Positions 33,039 through 45,415 of a stretch of 64,000 nt of DNA are shown here, one piece after another. A model generated the notes under the pieces. The model was not told the DNA's origin, did not search any database, and saw only the letters and a list, made by a program, of their open reading frames with translations. Made by a program: the position numbers and the translations under genes. Within the stretch, counting starts at the first letter, position 1, and each line of letters opens with the position of its first letter. The stretch lies in NCBI GenBank assembly GCA_039707655.1, contig CM077671.1, positions 300,266,509 through 300,330,508 on the forward strand, written 5' to 3'. Origin of the DNA: Elymus sibiricus (Eukaryota; Streptophyta; Magnoliopsida; Poales; Poaceae).

Positions 33039-34238
33039 CATGCTTACTCTAGAAAACAACAATAATATCAAGAAAAAATCAATGGCATTTGACCGAAGAC
33101 ATGTCGCGTGTGGTGTTTTCCATGAACAATGTCGAAGGGGGGGGCGGAGGGTACCTGGTTGCGGATGGATCCTGGGTGGACAACGACGTAGTATAAGGCG
33201 GGTAGGCACGTGGGTGGGGGTTGCAGACGTCTGGCAGTGCATGGACGGTGGTAGAAGAGGTAGGGCGGAGGCGTCGGATGAGAACAATGTGTTTGCAGAG
33301 CAAGAGAGAGTGAGGACGAAGTGAAAGAAATGTGGTCCAGGAGGGGGATTTAAGTGGGTCGATGGTGTCAGACGCATACGTGGAGGAAATACAAATGCCC
33401 ACAAACCTCCCCAAACATGCGTCCGGTTTGCGGGAATTCAGAGAAACAGACATGTCTACAGACAAATACGAGTTTATCTTGAATGGCAAACTATGTTCTA
33501 ACAACTCGGTCTAGAAATATGCGGGGGGTTTAAGGGACAACGTTAGAGATGCCCTTGTATGAAAAACAACGAGAAGATGATATACAGGGATTTTATGGGA
33601 GAAAAAAACATGGCTTGGAGCATTTATAGTCGGACTCCCCGAATGCTCCATATACGTATGGACGGACAGCCCGGTCAGTGATTGGTCACAAAATCTTAAC
33701 CCATCCACACCCCTCATATCGGCCCTATACGTCTCGACTGACCGACACCCCTCATACCCAACCATATCTTGGGCGGATATGGGGAGGCCTAGGCACGCCC
33801 GGGCACTTTCGCCACGTCGAATTCGTCCCATGCTGGCCCACCCCGACCCTACATATATTCTTCGCTATACGCATCCTGGATGAAACTCCAGCCACTTCAC
33901 TCGACTCCGAACCCCAAGCTCCGTTCCGGTGATCTCCGGGCTTCTTCGGTATGGCAGACAGCAAATCCGACTACGAGATCTCCCGATCCTTCGACTAGGA
34001 CCTCATCCCATGCGGGGACGAGGAGGAGATGGTCGTCCCCTTGGATCTCCGTCGCTCCCAGGAGGAGTGCACCGGACCGCTGTAGGAGATGATCCGACGG
34101 GAATCCATTGCAACAACGCAAATGGTGCTCGGATCCGTTGGGGATGGTGTCTCGAGGCGCATCCGGTTTCATTTTGCGTCCGGTTTGTGTCCGCTCGGAC
34201 CCATTTCAGCACCAAATCTGGGTCACATTTGGGTCCGA

Positions 34239-34814
34239 TGATGGGGATATGTACCTGGGGTAGGGTCATAGGCCTGACCTACATACCCTACCCAAGGGCA
34301 CTACCCTAGAAAACTTAAGGACTACAAGGAAGTCTCCGACTGAAATTACCAAGGCGTATGAGTCACTCGACAGCATCCACTCGGAGTCTCTTTCCTCCAC
34401 TCGACGGCTACCTTTCACTCGGACGAACCATAATTCAGTCGGCCGCAGAAGACCAGAAGCCACTCCAGGGAGGCCAATGGGCAGGCGTTCGGCAGAACCA
34501 TTAATAGCATTTATTACATACGTTACCTGTAACGTACATCTTTATTACCGTAATCGAACCCTTGGTTGCTGGGTATTGATGAGGGGCAGCGCACTCTATA
34601 TAAGCCACCCCTCCCCTCTGGCACAAGGGTTCGCACCCCCTGTAACACTGATATTCCACACGACAAGAAGCTCCCGAGCACCGAGACGTATGGCTGTTAC
34701 CTCCACGAGAGGGGCCTGAACTCGTACATCCGTGTGTACATCCTCGCCGTAGCTAGGACTCTGCCCTCTCCTTTCGTACCCCTACCTTCTACTGTCAGGC
34801 TCGTTCCCACGACA
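34239..34814 (+). repeat. 5' LTR of the Gypsy element
   Basis: TGATGGGGATATG to CCCACGACA, 576 bp, the same length as the 3' LTR. Confidence 0.95.
34597..34603 (+). promoter_or_regulatory. TATA box in the Gypsy LTR
   Basis: TATATAA within CACTCTATATAAG, conserved in the 3' LTR at 47039-47045. Transcription would start some 30 bases downstream. Confidence 0.6.
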
Positions 34815-34816
34815 GT

Positions 34817-34834
34817 TGGCGCCCACCGTGGGGC
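34817..34834 (+). other. Primer-binding site of the Gypsy element
   Basis: TGGCGCCCACCGTGGGGC begins two bases after the 5' LTR and has the TGG start expected for pairing to a tRNA CCA end. I cannot assign the tRNA with certainty. Confidence 0.7.
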
Positions 34835-34857
34835 AGGCGTCTAAGGGACTTCCGACG

Positions 34858-37178
34858 ATGTTGCATTTTTTCTCCTTCGTCATGTCTTCCGGCGGTGATC
34901 TGTTCCCGAGCCACGAGATCCGTCTCGGAGCCCTCACCTTCATCGCCGACGACTCGGCATGGCTCCAGGAAGCGTCTCTTGATGTCGAGGCGCTCCCGAT
35001 CCGCGGGGCAACGCACTTCTGCGCAAGCTCCTGCGGTGTTCTTCTGCTACAGCCGTCGACTCCGTATTTGTCGGCTCTCCCCGCTGTTCGTCGCCGCAAG
35101 CGATCCGGTCGTTCGCGGCTCCAGCGCTGGGTGAAGCATGCGGTGGCTCGCCAAATTTCGTCTCCACAGATTGCGGCTATCGAACCCGCTGAATCACCTC
35201 ACGGCGCGTTTGATTCGGCGTCGGATCAGTCTGACGTCCCCTCCGAGTGTGAGAGCTGCGATCCTGCGGCTAAGGTTCTTATGGCTGGTTCTCATCAGAG
35301 TCCACCACCTGGCTTCAACCGCGACAGGCGCGAAGCTGGAGGACCGTCGAATGAGCAGCACCGCCGGGATGAGGATATCCTACATACTCCCATCATCGGT
35401 GCGACTGCTGAGGCTCAGGCCATGGAGGCTACGTGCCTTCGGCTCAAAGAGATGCAGGAGGCACTCGACGAGCGTGCTCGCCATCGTCCCCCCGTTTCCA
35501 GTCAGCGACAGCTGTTTCCGAGTGGATCTCATAACAATGTCAAGATATTCCGTTCTCCAATTCTGAATGTTGCAGCAGCTGCAAAGATAGCAGATTCCAT
35601 TCAGCCGTCCCGTTCGGAGGCTGGCAGGGGTTTGCAGCAGATCTGAGCGTTGCTTTATGCCGCGCAACAGCAGAATTCGGCTGTTTCTCAGTCGCGCAAT
35701 AGATTACATAGTAACTCCCCCAGAGCAGACACAATTCAGTCGGCACACAGTCCAGAGTCACCTCTGCGCCGCAGGGGTGGAGGTTACCGCGAAGATCAGT
35801 ACCAAGATCAGGGGTGAGACCATTTTGCTCCTCGTTATCACCGTGATGACCGCCGTCGAGTGCCTACTCCTCCGCGGAGTGGTTCGTATGTGCCCCGGCA
35901 CTATGACGATAGGCGCCCGTTTGGTGATGAGCGGAACCCTGGGTTCGATGCAAGGAATGTCCTCGCTCAAAGGCGCATCGATAGAGGCAGAGCCCACAGA
36001 GATGGTAACGACAGAGATTGTCCGAGTGGAAGTGGTACTGTTGTTTCTGGCCCCGAGTGTTTCAGCAGGGCCATTCGTTCTGCAGAGATTCCCCCCAACT
36101 TTAGGTTGGCGGCTGGAATAAGCAAGTTCTCTGGCGAGTCGAAGCCAGAAACATGGTTAGATGATTACCGAGTGGCTGTGCAGATTGGTGGAGGAAATGA
36201 CAACGTAGCCATGAAGCATTTATCCTTGATGTTGGATGGTTCAGCCCGGGCATGGCTGAATCGTTTAGCTCCTTCTAGCATCTATTGCTGGGAGGATCTT
36301 GCCCGAGTGTTCATCAGTACATTCGAGGGCACTTGCAAGCGTCCTGCGGGTTTGATCGATTTGCAGCACTGTGTTCAGAAGCCCTATGAGTCCTTGAGAG
36401 ATTATATTCAGCGTTGGTCCACTTTGCATCACACAGTGGAGAATGTTTCCGAGCACCAAGTTGTTTGTGCTTTCAAGGCCGGTGTGAAGTACAGAGAGCT
36501 TTACCTGAAGTTTGGGCGAACAGGTGACATTTCTCTGAGCAAGATGATGGAGATTGCCACTCGATACGCCAATGGCGAAGAAGAAGACCGCCTCCGTAGC
36601 GGCAAAGGAAAGGCAGTCGATAATGATGCCGGCGGCAATTCCAGTCGAAAGCAGAAGCGCAAAGCTGATGCCCCTGTTCAGGCAGAGGCTGCCGCCCTGG
36701 CGGCACAAGGCAAAAATAAGGGGAAATCCAAAGCACAGTTTACCCCCAAGAAGTCAAAGAATCAGTCCGGAACAGATATCCTAGATTTGCCGTGTGCAAT
36801 CCACACGAAGAAAGATGAGGAAGGCAATTTGATATTGCCTAAGCATACCACTCGACAGTGCCGTTTACTGATCCAGCAGTTCAAGGAAAGTCAGTCGAGT
36901 GAGAAAGCTCCTGAAAAGGAGGAGGATGAAGACAAAGAAGAATTTCCAGAAGTCAATGCCACTCTGTTGATTTTTGCTGATGTAGAGACCAAGAGTCGAC
37001 TGAAAGTTATCAACAGAGAAGTCAACATGGCTGTTCCTACCACCCCCACATACCTCAAGCGGTCTCAGACTGCCATTACATTCGACCAGTCAGACCACCC
37101 TACTCATATTGCTACTCCCGGTCGGCAAGCGCTGGTGGTGGACCCGGTTGTGGGAGGCACTCGACTGCCAAAGTCCTG
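34858..37178 (+). pseudogene. gag: Gypsy gag region
   Basis: One frame from ATG 34858 (or 34882) with two TGA stops (35644 and 35815). An N-terminal variable part is followed by a conserved gag domain at about 36100-36580 (ETWLDDYRVAVQIGG, HLSLMLDGSARAWLNRL, DLARVFISTFEG), then a basic, lysine-rich stretch (36590-36770). A short Q-rich and acidic region follows. No intact CCHC knuckle is seen; CAIHTKK...TRQCRLL at 36793-36876 may be the equivalent. The frame stops at 37177-37179, where a one-base shift separates it from pol. Confidence 0.85.
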
Positions 37179-40100
37179 ATGGATGGTGGGAGCGGCTTGA
37201 ACATCTTGTATGCGGATACCCTAAAGGGGATGGGCATTCCGATGTCCCGACTCAGCGAAAGCAACATGCAGTTTCACGGAGTTATCCCTGGGAAAAAGGC
37301 CAAGTCACTCGGCCAGATAGCATTGGATGTGGTGTTCGACACCGACAAGAATTTTCGCAAAGAAAAAGTGACGTTTGAAGAGGTGGACTTCCAGAGTGCA
37401 TACCACGCCATCCTTGGCCGTCCGGCTTATGCCCGTTTCATGGCCCGTCCATGCTACGTATATCTCAAGCTGAAGATGCCCGGGCCCAAGGGTGTGATCA
37501 CAGTCACTGGCAATCGACAGATGGCTGAGGAGTGCCTTCAGTAGGGCTCCAAAATTGCCGATCATCAGATGGCTGTGGTCGAGTTGGAGGAGTACAAGAA
37601 GAGTGTCGATCCTGCCGATCTGCTGCGTGCTAAGAAGCCCGCTTCTGAGTCAGCTTTCCAGTCGGCGGGCGAAGTGAAGAAAGTGAACATTCACCTGACA
37701 GATCCAACGGCTGCCCCGACCAACATTTCAACGACACTCGACAGCAAATAGGAAACCGAGCTCATCCAGTTCCTCCGTGAGAACTAGGACATCTTCGCAT
37801 GGAAGCCTGCTGACATGCCGGGTGTACCTAGGGAACTGGTTGAGCACCGACTGAGAGTCGATCCGAAGGCCAAACATGTGAAAGAGCACTTGCGTCGGTC
37901 GGCAGCAGAGAAGCGGATGGCAATCGGCGAGGAGGTGGCTCGTCTCTTGGCAGCTAAGTTCATACGCGAGATTTACCACTCCGAGTGGCTCTCGAACGTA
38001 GTTATGGTCCCCAAGAAGGATAAGTCACTCCGCATGTGTATTGACTTCAAACATATCAATCGGGTCTGCCCGAAAGATCATTTTTTGCTCCCCCGCATCG
38101 ACCAGATTGTCGATTCGACTGTGGGGTGCGAGCGTTTATCTTTTCTTGATGCATACTCTGGTTACCATCAGATCCGTCTATTTGGTCCGGATGAAATAAA
38201 GACAGCCTTCATCACCCCATTCGGGTGTTTTTGTTATATCACCATGCCTTTTGGTTTGAAAAACGCTGGCGCTACTTTCATGCGCATGATTCAAAAATGT
38301 TTGCTTGATCAAATCCCTCGGAATGTTGAATCATACATGGATGATATCGTCGTCAAGTCTCGCAACGGTTCTGATCTGCTGTCTGACTTGGCTGAAACAT
38401 TCGCCAACCTGAGGAGGTATGATATCAAGTTAAATCTGACTAAGTGCACTTTCGGTGTTCCTGGTGGCAAGTTACTCGGTTTTCTCGTTTCCGAACGAGG
38501 AATCAATGTCAATCCTGAAAAGATCAGTGCTATTACCCGAATGAAGAGCCCTGAGCGTGTGCACGATGTCCAGAATCTCACAGGTTGTCTGGCGGCGTTG
38601 AGTCGATTCATTTCTCGTCTCGGTGAGAAGGCATTGCCTTTGTACCGACTGATGAAGAAGTCTGATACGTTCGAGTGGACTCCAGAAGCTGAAGCAGCGT
38701 TTGTCGAGCTCAAAGCCCTGCTTTCCACCCAGCCGGTGCTTGCTGCTCCGCACAGCAAAGAGCCCTTGCTCTTGTACATCGCGGCCACTAATCAGGTCGT
38801 TAGTACAGTTCTCACTGTCGAGCGGGAAGAGGAAGGCAAAGCTTACAAGGTCCAGCGTCCTGTTTATTACATTTCTGAAGTGTTGACTCCTTCAAAGCAA
38901 AGGTACCCACATTACTAGAAGCTCGTATATGGTATATATCTGTCAGCAAAGAAGGTGGCACACTACTTTCAAGATCACTCAATTTCAGTCGTCAGTAATG
39001 CTCCATTGTCTGAGATCCTCAACAACCGAGATGCAACTGGTCGAGTGGCCAAATGGGCTATTGAGCTCCTCTACTTTGATATCAAGTTTGAAGCAAAAAA
39101 GGCGATCAAGTCTCAAGCACTTGCTGATTTCCTGGCCGAGTGGATTGAACAGCAGCAGCCAATCCAAATTCACTCAGCACACTGGACCATGTTCTTTGAA
39201 GGATCGAAGATGCTGAATGGGTCTGGTGCCGGTGTGGTATTGGTGTCCCCAAAAGGCAACAAACTCAGTTATGTCCTACAGATTCACTTTGATTCCTCCA
39301 ACAATGAAGCTGAATATGAAGCACTCCTGTACGGGTTGCGTATGGCCATCTCACTCGGCGTCCGGCGCCTGATGGTATACGGCGACTCCGATTTGGTAGT
39401 CAATTAGGTGATGAAAGAGTGGGATGTCAGGAACCCTGCTATGACTGGATACTGTAATGCAGTAAGAAAGCTTGAGAAGAAGTTCGAAGGTTTGGAACTC
39501 CATCATGTTCCTCGAGTGAAGAATTAGGCAGCTGATGAGCTAGCAAAAATTGGATCCACTCGGAAGCCTGTCCCCAGTAATGTGTTTCTCGAGCACCTAC
39601 ATTCTCCTTCGGTGCAGGAAGATCCCTTCACTGAGGAGCCCCTACAAGCAAAGAGTGCCTCTGATCCGACTGAAGTTGACGTCCCAGCAGTCATTGATCT
39701 GGTCATGGAGATTTTAGTGATCACGCCCGACTGGACAGTACCTTATATTGCATATATTCTGAGGCGAGAACTCCCAGATGACGAAGATGAAGCTCGATAG
39801 ATAGTCCGCAGATCCAAGGCCTTTACTGTTATGGATGGACAACTCTACAGAGAAAGTGTAACTGGCGTGACTCAGCGGTGTATTTCTCCTGAAGAAGGTC
39901 GACTGATTTTGGAGGAGATTCACTCGGGAACTTGTGGTCATCATGCGTCCTCTAGGACGATTGTTGCCAAAGCATACCGAGCTGGTTTCTTCTGGCCGCG
40001 CGCCAACGAGATGGCTAAGGAGATTGTTGATCACTGTGAAGGATGCCAGTTCTATTCAAACTTGTCGCACAAGCCTGCATCCGCCTTGAAGACTATTCCA

Positions 40101-40964
40101 CTCGTCTGGCCGTTTGCTGTTTGGGGTTTGGATATGGTCGGACCCCTTCGAACAGGCCAGAGTGGATTTACTCACTTGCTCGTAGCAATCTACAAGTTCA
40201 CTAAGTGGATTGAAGCTAAACCCATAAAGAAGCTGAACTCCCGCACTGCTATCAAATTCATGAAAGAGATAACATTCCGGTATGGAGTTCCCCACAGTAT
40301 CATTACAGACAATGGCTCCAACTTTGACTCGGAAGAGTTCAGACACTTTTGCTCCTCACAAGGCACTCGGGTGGATTACGCATCCGTTGCGCACCCCTAG
40401 ACTAACGGTCAAGCTGAGCGAGCGAATGGCCTAATCCTTCAAGGGCTGAAGCCTCGACTCATGCAAGATCTTGATCATGCAGCTGGAGCTTGGGTCACTG
40501 AATTGCCGTCTGTTCTGTGGGGCTTGAGGACGACTCCTAACCGGTCGACTGGACGCACTCCTTTCTTCATGGTGTATGGAGCTGAAGCCGTTTTGCCAAG
40601 TGATGTCCTTCATAATTCCCCCCGAGTAGACCTTTACTCCAAGGCTGAGGCTGAGCAGGCACGTCAAGACGGTGTAGATCTCCTGGAAGAAGAACGCGAG
40701 ATGGCTTTGATTTGGTCGACTGTATATCAGCAAGATCTGCGCCGCTTCCATGCGAGGCATGTCAAGAGTCGGTCGTTTCATGAAGGTGATCTTGTGCTCC
40801 GAGTGGATCAGCAGCGACCTCACAAGCTGGCCCCAGCGTGGGAAGGCCCTTTCATCGTCACCAAAGTACTGAACAATGGAGCCTACCACCTCTTCAACCT
40901 CAAGAAGAATATTGACGAGCCACGTGCCTGGAACGCGGATTTGCTTCGACGTTTCTATACTTAA
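37166..40964 (+). pseudogene. pol: Gypsy pol region: protease, RT, RNase H, integrase
   Basis: A single reading frame, interrupted only by eight TAG stops (37542, 37749, 37785, 38916, 39405, 39525, 39798, 40398). Domains in order: aspartic protease (DGGSG at 37182); RT (VPKKDKSLRMCIDF near 38008, FLDAYSGYHQI near 38144, catalytic YMDD at 38334-38345); RNase H (GSKMLNGSGAG and YGDSDLVV, 39200-39404); integrase zinc finger (H..H...C..C, about 39920-40050); integrase core with D in GLDMVGPL (about 40130), D in ITDNGSN (about 40308) and E in QAERANG (about 40416); and a C-terminal tail ending RRFYT. The catalytic residues are still present. A one-base loss near 37168 separates pol from gag. Confidence 0.9.
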
Positions 40965-41078
40965 CGGCTGAGTTGTTTTGATGTAATAAGAGTACTCCAG
41001 ACAATGTCGTTTGTTAAAGTTATGACTCCCGCAGTCTATTGTCGATTCCGATCGCACAATTTCACATTCAAAAAATTA

Positions 41079-42030
41079 CTCCGAGTGACGAGCGATCCTC
41101 TCACTCGGAGGCTTAGCTGCGAACCAGTTTTCGCCTAAGTTAAAAAACCCTTCCGAGTGGATAGTATTTCATTCACTCGGAAACTTAGCTGCGAACTAGT
41201 CTTCGTCTAAGTTCAAAACTACTCCGAGTGACGAGCGATCCTCTCACTCGGGGGCTTAGCTGCGAACCAGTTTTCGCCTAAGTTAAAAACCCTTCCGAGT
41301 GGATAGTATTTCATTCACTCGGAAACTTAGCTGCGAACCAGTCTTCATCTAAGTTCAAAACTACTCCGAGTGACGAGCGATCCTCACACTTGGGGGCTTA
41401 GCTGCGAACCAGCTTTCGCCTAAGTTAAAAATCCTTCCGAGTGGATAGTATTCCATTCACTCGGAAACTTAGCTGCGAACCAGTCTTCGTCTAAGTTCAA
41501 AACTTCTCCGAGTGACGAGCGATCCTCTCACTCGGGGGGCTTAGCTGCGAACCAGCTTTCGCCTAAGTTAAAAAACCCTTCCGAGTGTATAGCATTCCTT
41601 TCACTCGGAAACTTAGCTGCGAACCAGTCTTCGTCTAAGTTCAAAACTTCTCCGAGTGACGAGCGATCCTCTCACTCGGGGGCTTAGCTGCGAACCAGCT
41701 TTCGCCTAAGTTAAAAAACCCTTCCGAGTGTATAGCATTCCTTTCACTCGGAAACTTAGCTGCGAACCAGTCTTCGTCTAACTTTAAAACATCTCCGAGT
41801 GATGAGCGATCCTCTCACTCGGGGGCTTAGCTGCGAACCAGCTTTCGCCTAAGTTTAAAAACCCTGCCGAGTGGATAGTGTCCTATTCACTCGGAAACTT
41901 AGCTGCGAATCAGTCTTCGCCTAAGTTAAAAACTTCACCGAGTGACAAGTAATTCTTACACTCGGGGACTTAGCTGTGAATCAGTCTTCGCCTAAGTCCG
42001 AAATTCTTCCGAGTGCAGAACATCCGTTCC
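41079..42030. repeat. 142-bp tandem repeats with CCGAGTG/CACTCGG pairs
   Basis: Units start CTCCGAGTGACGAGCGATCC near 41079, 41222, 41364, 41506, 41650, 41793 and 41936 (period 142-144). Each unit has two ~71-bp halves of the same plan: CCGAGTG, about 15 bases, CACTCGG, CTTAGCTGCGAACCAG, then a CTAAGTT end. Each half can fold through CCGAGTG/CACTCGG. They lie between integrase and the antisense unit. Confidence 0.95.
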
Positions 42031-42228
42031 ATTCGAGAACAAAACAAATTCAGCCAAGCAAAAGGTCGGAAAGCAAAATGCAAGTAAGACCAGAATCTCT
42101 AGCGCAGCAAAAATTTGTTCGCGCAAAGGGAAGTACTCAGGCCCAAGGCCTGAACGAAGTTTTAATCGGTTACACCATCACTCGGCATACCGAGGAAAAT
42201 AAAGTTTTAACTGTGAGCAAAGTATTTT

Positions 42229-43032
42229 TCAAGCACCAGAGGGGCTCGCGGGCTCGACGAAGGTGTCTAGATCAATCCCGTCAGTGATCCGAGTGGCTGC
42301 TTCGATGAAGGTCTCCATGAAGTCTTCAAATTGAAGTTTCTTTGTGTTGATTACTCGGAGAGCCTTCAGTTTGTCCTCCCTGACCTCCTTGCAATGAACC
42401 CGGACGAGTGAAAGTGCCACATCAGCACCGCAGCGAGCGGCAGATTTCTTCCATGCCTGCACTCGACCATGAATCTCATTGAGGCGGGTCATCATCGACT
42501 CGAGGTCGGTCTGGAGGGAGTCTTCTGGCCACAGTTCTTTGTCAACCTTCTCCAGCGCAGCCTTCAGTCGAGTGACATATCCTTGGACACTCCTGAGACG
42601 AGCTTCAAGTCGAAACATGTCCATCGCCACGGTGTCCCCGACAGGTGACTTGGTGGGATCCAGATTCGGCTCGATCTCATCAGTTTCCTTTTCAAAATCT
42701 TGACAGAATTCTGCGTGAAGAGAAAATGAAAAGATGATCACACTGCCGTTCTGAAGAAATCAAAGAAATTCACTCGATGGAAGAAAGTTACCTTCAAGCA
42801 TGCCGAACATCTTCTTCGCGAAATCTCCCAAGTATTTCTCCAGGGTGCTCCTTCTCTTGGTCAGCTGCTCAAACTTTTGGATCCAGTCGGCCTTTTCCTG
42901 CTTGAGTTTGGCGTTTTCTTCCTCCAACTTCTTGGCTGCAGCAAGCTTCTTCTCAGCAGCCTCGGTTTTCTCCCTCGCCACCTTCTGAGCGTCGGCGAGT
43001 GCCTTGTCCTTGTCTTCAAGCGCCTTCTTCAT
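42229..43032 (-). CDS. Antisense C-terminal exons: coiled coil
   Basis: 43032-42760 encodes a strongly heptad-like coiled coil rich in A, K and E (EKTEAAEKKLAAAKKLEEEN), and 42741-42229 a further helical segment (LEARLRSVQGYVTRLKAAL) with a stop at 42229. The gap between them has splice-like borders. These are the C-terminal parts of the antisense unit. No enzymatic motif is seen. Confidence 0.55.
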
Positions 43033-43499
43033 GGTATCTAAAGAAATAGCATTGTTGAGTCGCGCTTGGAGTCGGCGGTTCTCATCACGTACGTCTGTTC
43101 GAGTGGATACACTCGGTTCAAAGGATGGAAGATGAAAGTGATAGTACAGCTGGTCGACAAAAATTACCTCCCAGGGTCCTCAGCTCAGTCTGAGCACGGT
43201 CCAGATTGTTCTTGGACACCTCCAGGTCCAGTTCAAGCTGGTTCTTCTCCTTCTCCAGCTCGACGTACTTAGTCCCAATCTCACAAGCCTTCTGAAATCA
43301 GCAAAGAAGTAGTCCAGTCGACACTAATATTTTTTCACTCCCGAGTGGAAAAGAGTAAGTTCAGTCGACTGGATGGCGGCCCGCCGCCCCACCCCACACC
43401 CCTGCAAAGCGTCATATCATGGTTGATGGAAATGATGTCCATGAAACCTGCAAGGCAGGTGACAAGCGTACTCCAGGTACGAAAAAGGACTCCGAGTCC

Positions 43500-43915
43500 A
43501 AGTTCTTAAGACTACTGCCCATCGTAAACGATCGACAGTAGTCTCGGGGACTACACCCAGTGGGTGCACTCAGCGTGCCCCCACTGGATTCGAAACCACT
43601 CGGCTAGGTCCGACCTGTCCGAGTATATAAAAAAAGAGCAAGCAAACATTGTCTCTATCAGACCCTCGCCGATGCAAGCACTCGACGGCGGTCTCGGGGA
43701 CTACACCCAATGGGTGCACTCAGCGTGCCCCCACTGTACCTACTATCACTCGACCAGGTCCGTTCTGTCGAGTGACAAGCATGGCAAAACAACTATCAAA
43801 ACAAATTTAAGACCCCTGCCGATGTCTTCGTCATTCGACAGCGGTCTCGGGGACTACACCCAGTGGGTGCACTCAGAGTGCCCCCACTGGACCAGAAACC
43901 ACTCGATTAAGACCT
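43500..43915. repeat. Three copies of a GGGGACTACACCCAGTGGGTGC cassette
   Basis: Copies near 43530-43600, 43690-43740 and 43845-43895, each with TCTCGGGGACTACACCCA followed by GGGTGCACTCAG and GTGCCCCCACTG. They carry internal inverted symmetry (CAGTGGG / CCCACTG). Located in an intron-like part of the antisense unit. Confidence 0.85.
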
Positions 43916-44717
43916 GATCTACTCGAGGAGAAAGCAAGCAAGTATGCATTAAAAGAATACACCCAGTGGGTGGGTGTAGAATCAAGATGGACAAGAATTC
44001 AATCGGAAATGAACTTACAATAGAACTTACTCGGACGTTGGCTTGAAGCGTTGTGCTGGCATCATAGGCTAACTTGCTGGCCTCATACGCCTCCTTTGTC
44101 CGCAGCATCATTTGCCCAGCCTGGATCATGGCTTCTTTGGCAGCTCCAGTCTGATCTTCTGGGACGTGGTATAGAGGGTATGCAGGCGCCAGATGAGTCG
44201 GTGCTGCAGTTGATGTCACGAGAGGTGCTTGAGGTTGCCCGATCGGCGCTGAAACCACAAGAGTTGAAGTTGCTGGCGGAGCATTCGACAGTGGAACCAC
44301 AGGAGTTCTGGCTCGGGAAGAATCACCAAGTTCTTGAGAAGACGCGGCAGTCGACATACGTGGTGCCTGTCCCGATGATGTTCTCCGAATGTGTACCCGT
44401 TGAACGTCCAAGGCAACAACTTCACCGCCAGCGCCCTGCTGCGGCTCCTCGTCGTCCTCCACATGGATGATGTCTTCAACTATCAGTCGACAACGTCAGC
44501 TGGTTCATTCGACAAATTACCTTCAAAAAATCAGTCTACAGTGAAGATTTACTATACCTCGTTGAGAAGTGGCCGCATTAGGAGTGTCCACTTCCATGTG
44601 ATCCCCCTCATCCCGCAGAGGCGACGTCACTGAGGTAGCAGCTCTGGCGAATAAATTTCACTCGGTCAGCAAAGACATGAAGGTTCACAACAGCAGGAAA
44701 AGAAAATAAACACTCAC

Positions 44718-45076
44718 GTTGAGGCGACAGGCACGGCTATCTTTATACGTGGCAGAGCCTTCCGAGGCTTTGGCGCGTCCGACCTGGGCTGTTTCGCAGC
44801 TTTCTCAGTCAGCCCAGGTGTCGCGGCACGGTCGCGCTTCGGGTTCCTGGTGCTCGATGCCAAAGTTTTGCTTGGGGCGGCCTCCGGGTCTTCGCGCTGC
44901 TTGGTTCGACGCTCGATGCGCAGAGGAGCCTGGGCCTCTACCTCGCCTTCCTCTAGGTCGTCGTCGCTGCCTTCGCTGTCATCGGTGTAGTCGACGTCTG
45001 CGCTGCCGTCTGCGCTCCCTTCTTCGTCGTCAGGCTGCTCTCCATTCGGCACGGGCGAATACATATTCGTAAACTC
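44718..45076 (-). CDS. Antisense exon: acidic then basic linker
   Basis: Bounded by a TTGCAG acceptor and a GTGAGTG donor. It encodes an acidic run (DDEEGSADGSADVDYTDDSE) followed by a basic, proline- and alanine-rich segment (KQPRSDAPKPRKALPRIK), probably disordered and possibly nuclear-targeted. Confidence 0.55.
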
Positions 45077-45415
45077 CTGCAAGACACAAACTGTAAAGTC
45101 AGTCGACCGAAGATTCAATCACTCGATGAAATATGAAAGCACTCGACAGGGATGTAACTCACCAGGTTCGTAGGTGGATTCAAAGCAGAGAAGGGCAAGA
45201 TTCGCTTGGCTCCCAGAGGGTTATCACAGGCTCCAGTGATGCTTCTGAGCCACTGGGCAACAGTCTCGTCGGTGACTTCCTCTGGGTGTGTCCGAGTGGT
45301 ATCTTCAGGTCCCGAATAGTGCCACATGGTGTGATCTCTGGCTTGAAGAGGCTGGATTCGTCGACTGAGGAACGCCTCAAGGAGATCCATACCAGTCACT
45401 CCGCCGCGGATCAGA

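Larger units (their letters stand above)
20249..33554. mobile_element. PIF/Harbinger-like element containing a Copia and a CACTA element
   Basis: The left end at 20249 reads TGGCATCTCCAACGT. The right end at 33554 reads ACGTTAGAGATGCCC, whose reverse complement is GGGCATCTCTAACGT. The termini match at 13 of 15 positions and are of the GGGCATCTCYAAC type common in grass PIF/Harbinger elements. Flanking triplets are TTA (20246-20248) and TTG (33555-33557), one mismatch from a 3-bp duplication. Own sequence is 20249-20343 and 33039-33554; the rest is the inserted Copia. No transposase was recognised. Confidence 0.6.

Noticed and set aside
37166..40964. Amber (TAG) recoding of pol
   Set aside because: Considered because all stops are TAG. 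Rejected as the main reading because plant Gypsy elements are not known to decode eight internal TAGs, the sites suit methylation-driven decay, and gag is also broken.
41079..42030. CRISPR-like array
   Set aside because: Units are contiguous 142-bp tandem copies without unique spacers, inside a plant retrotransposon. The 338-bp array at 23041 was rejected for the same reason.
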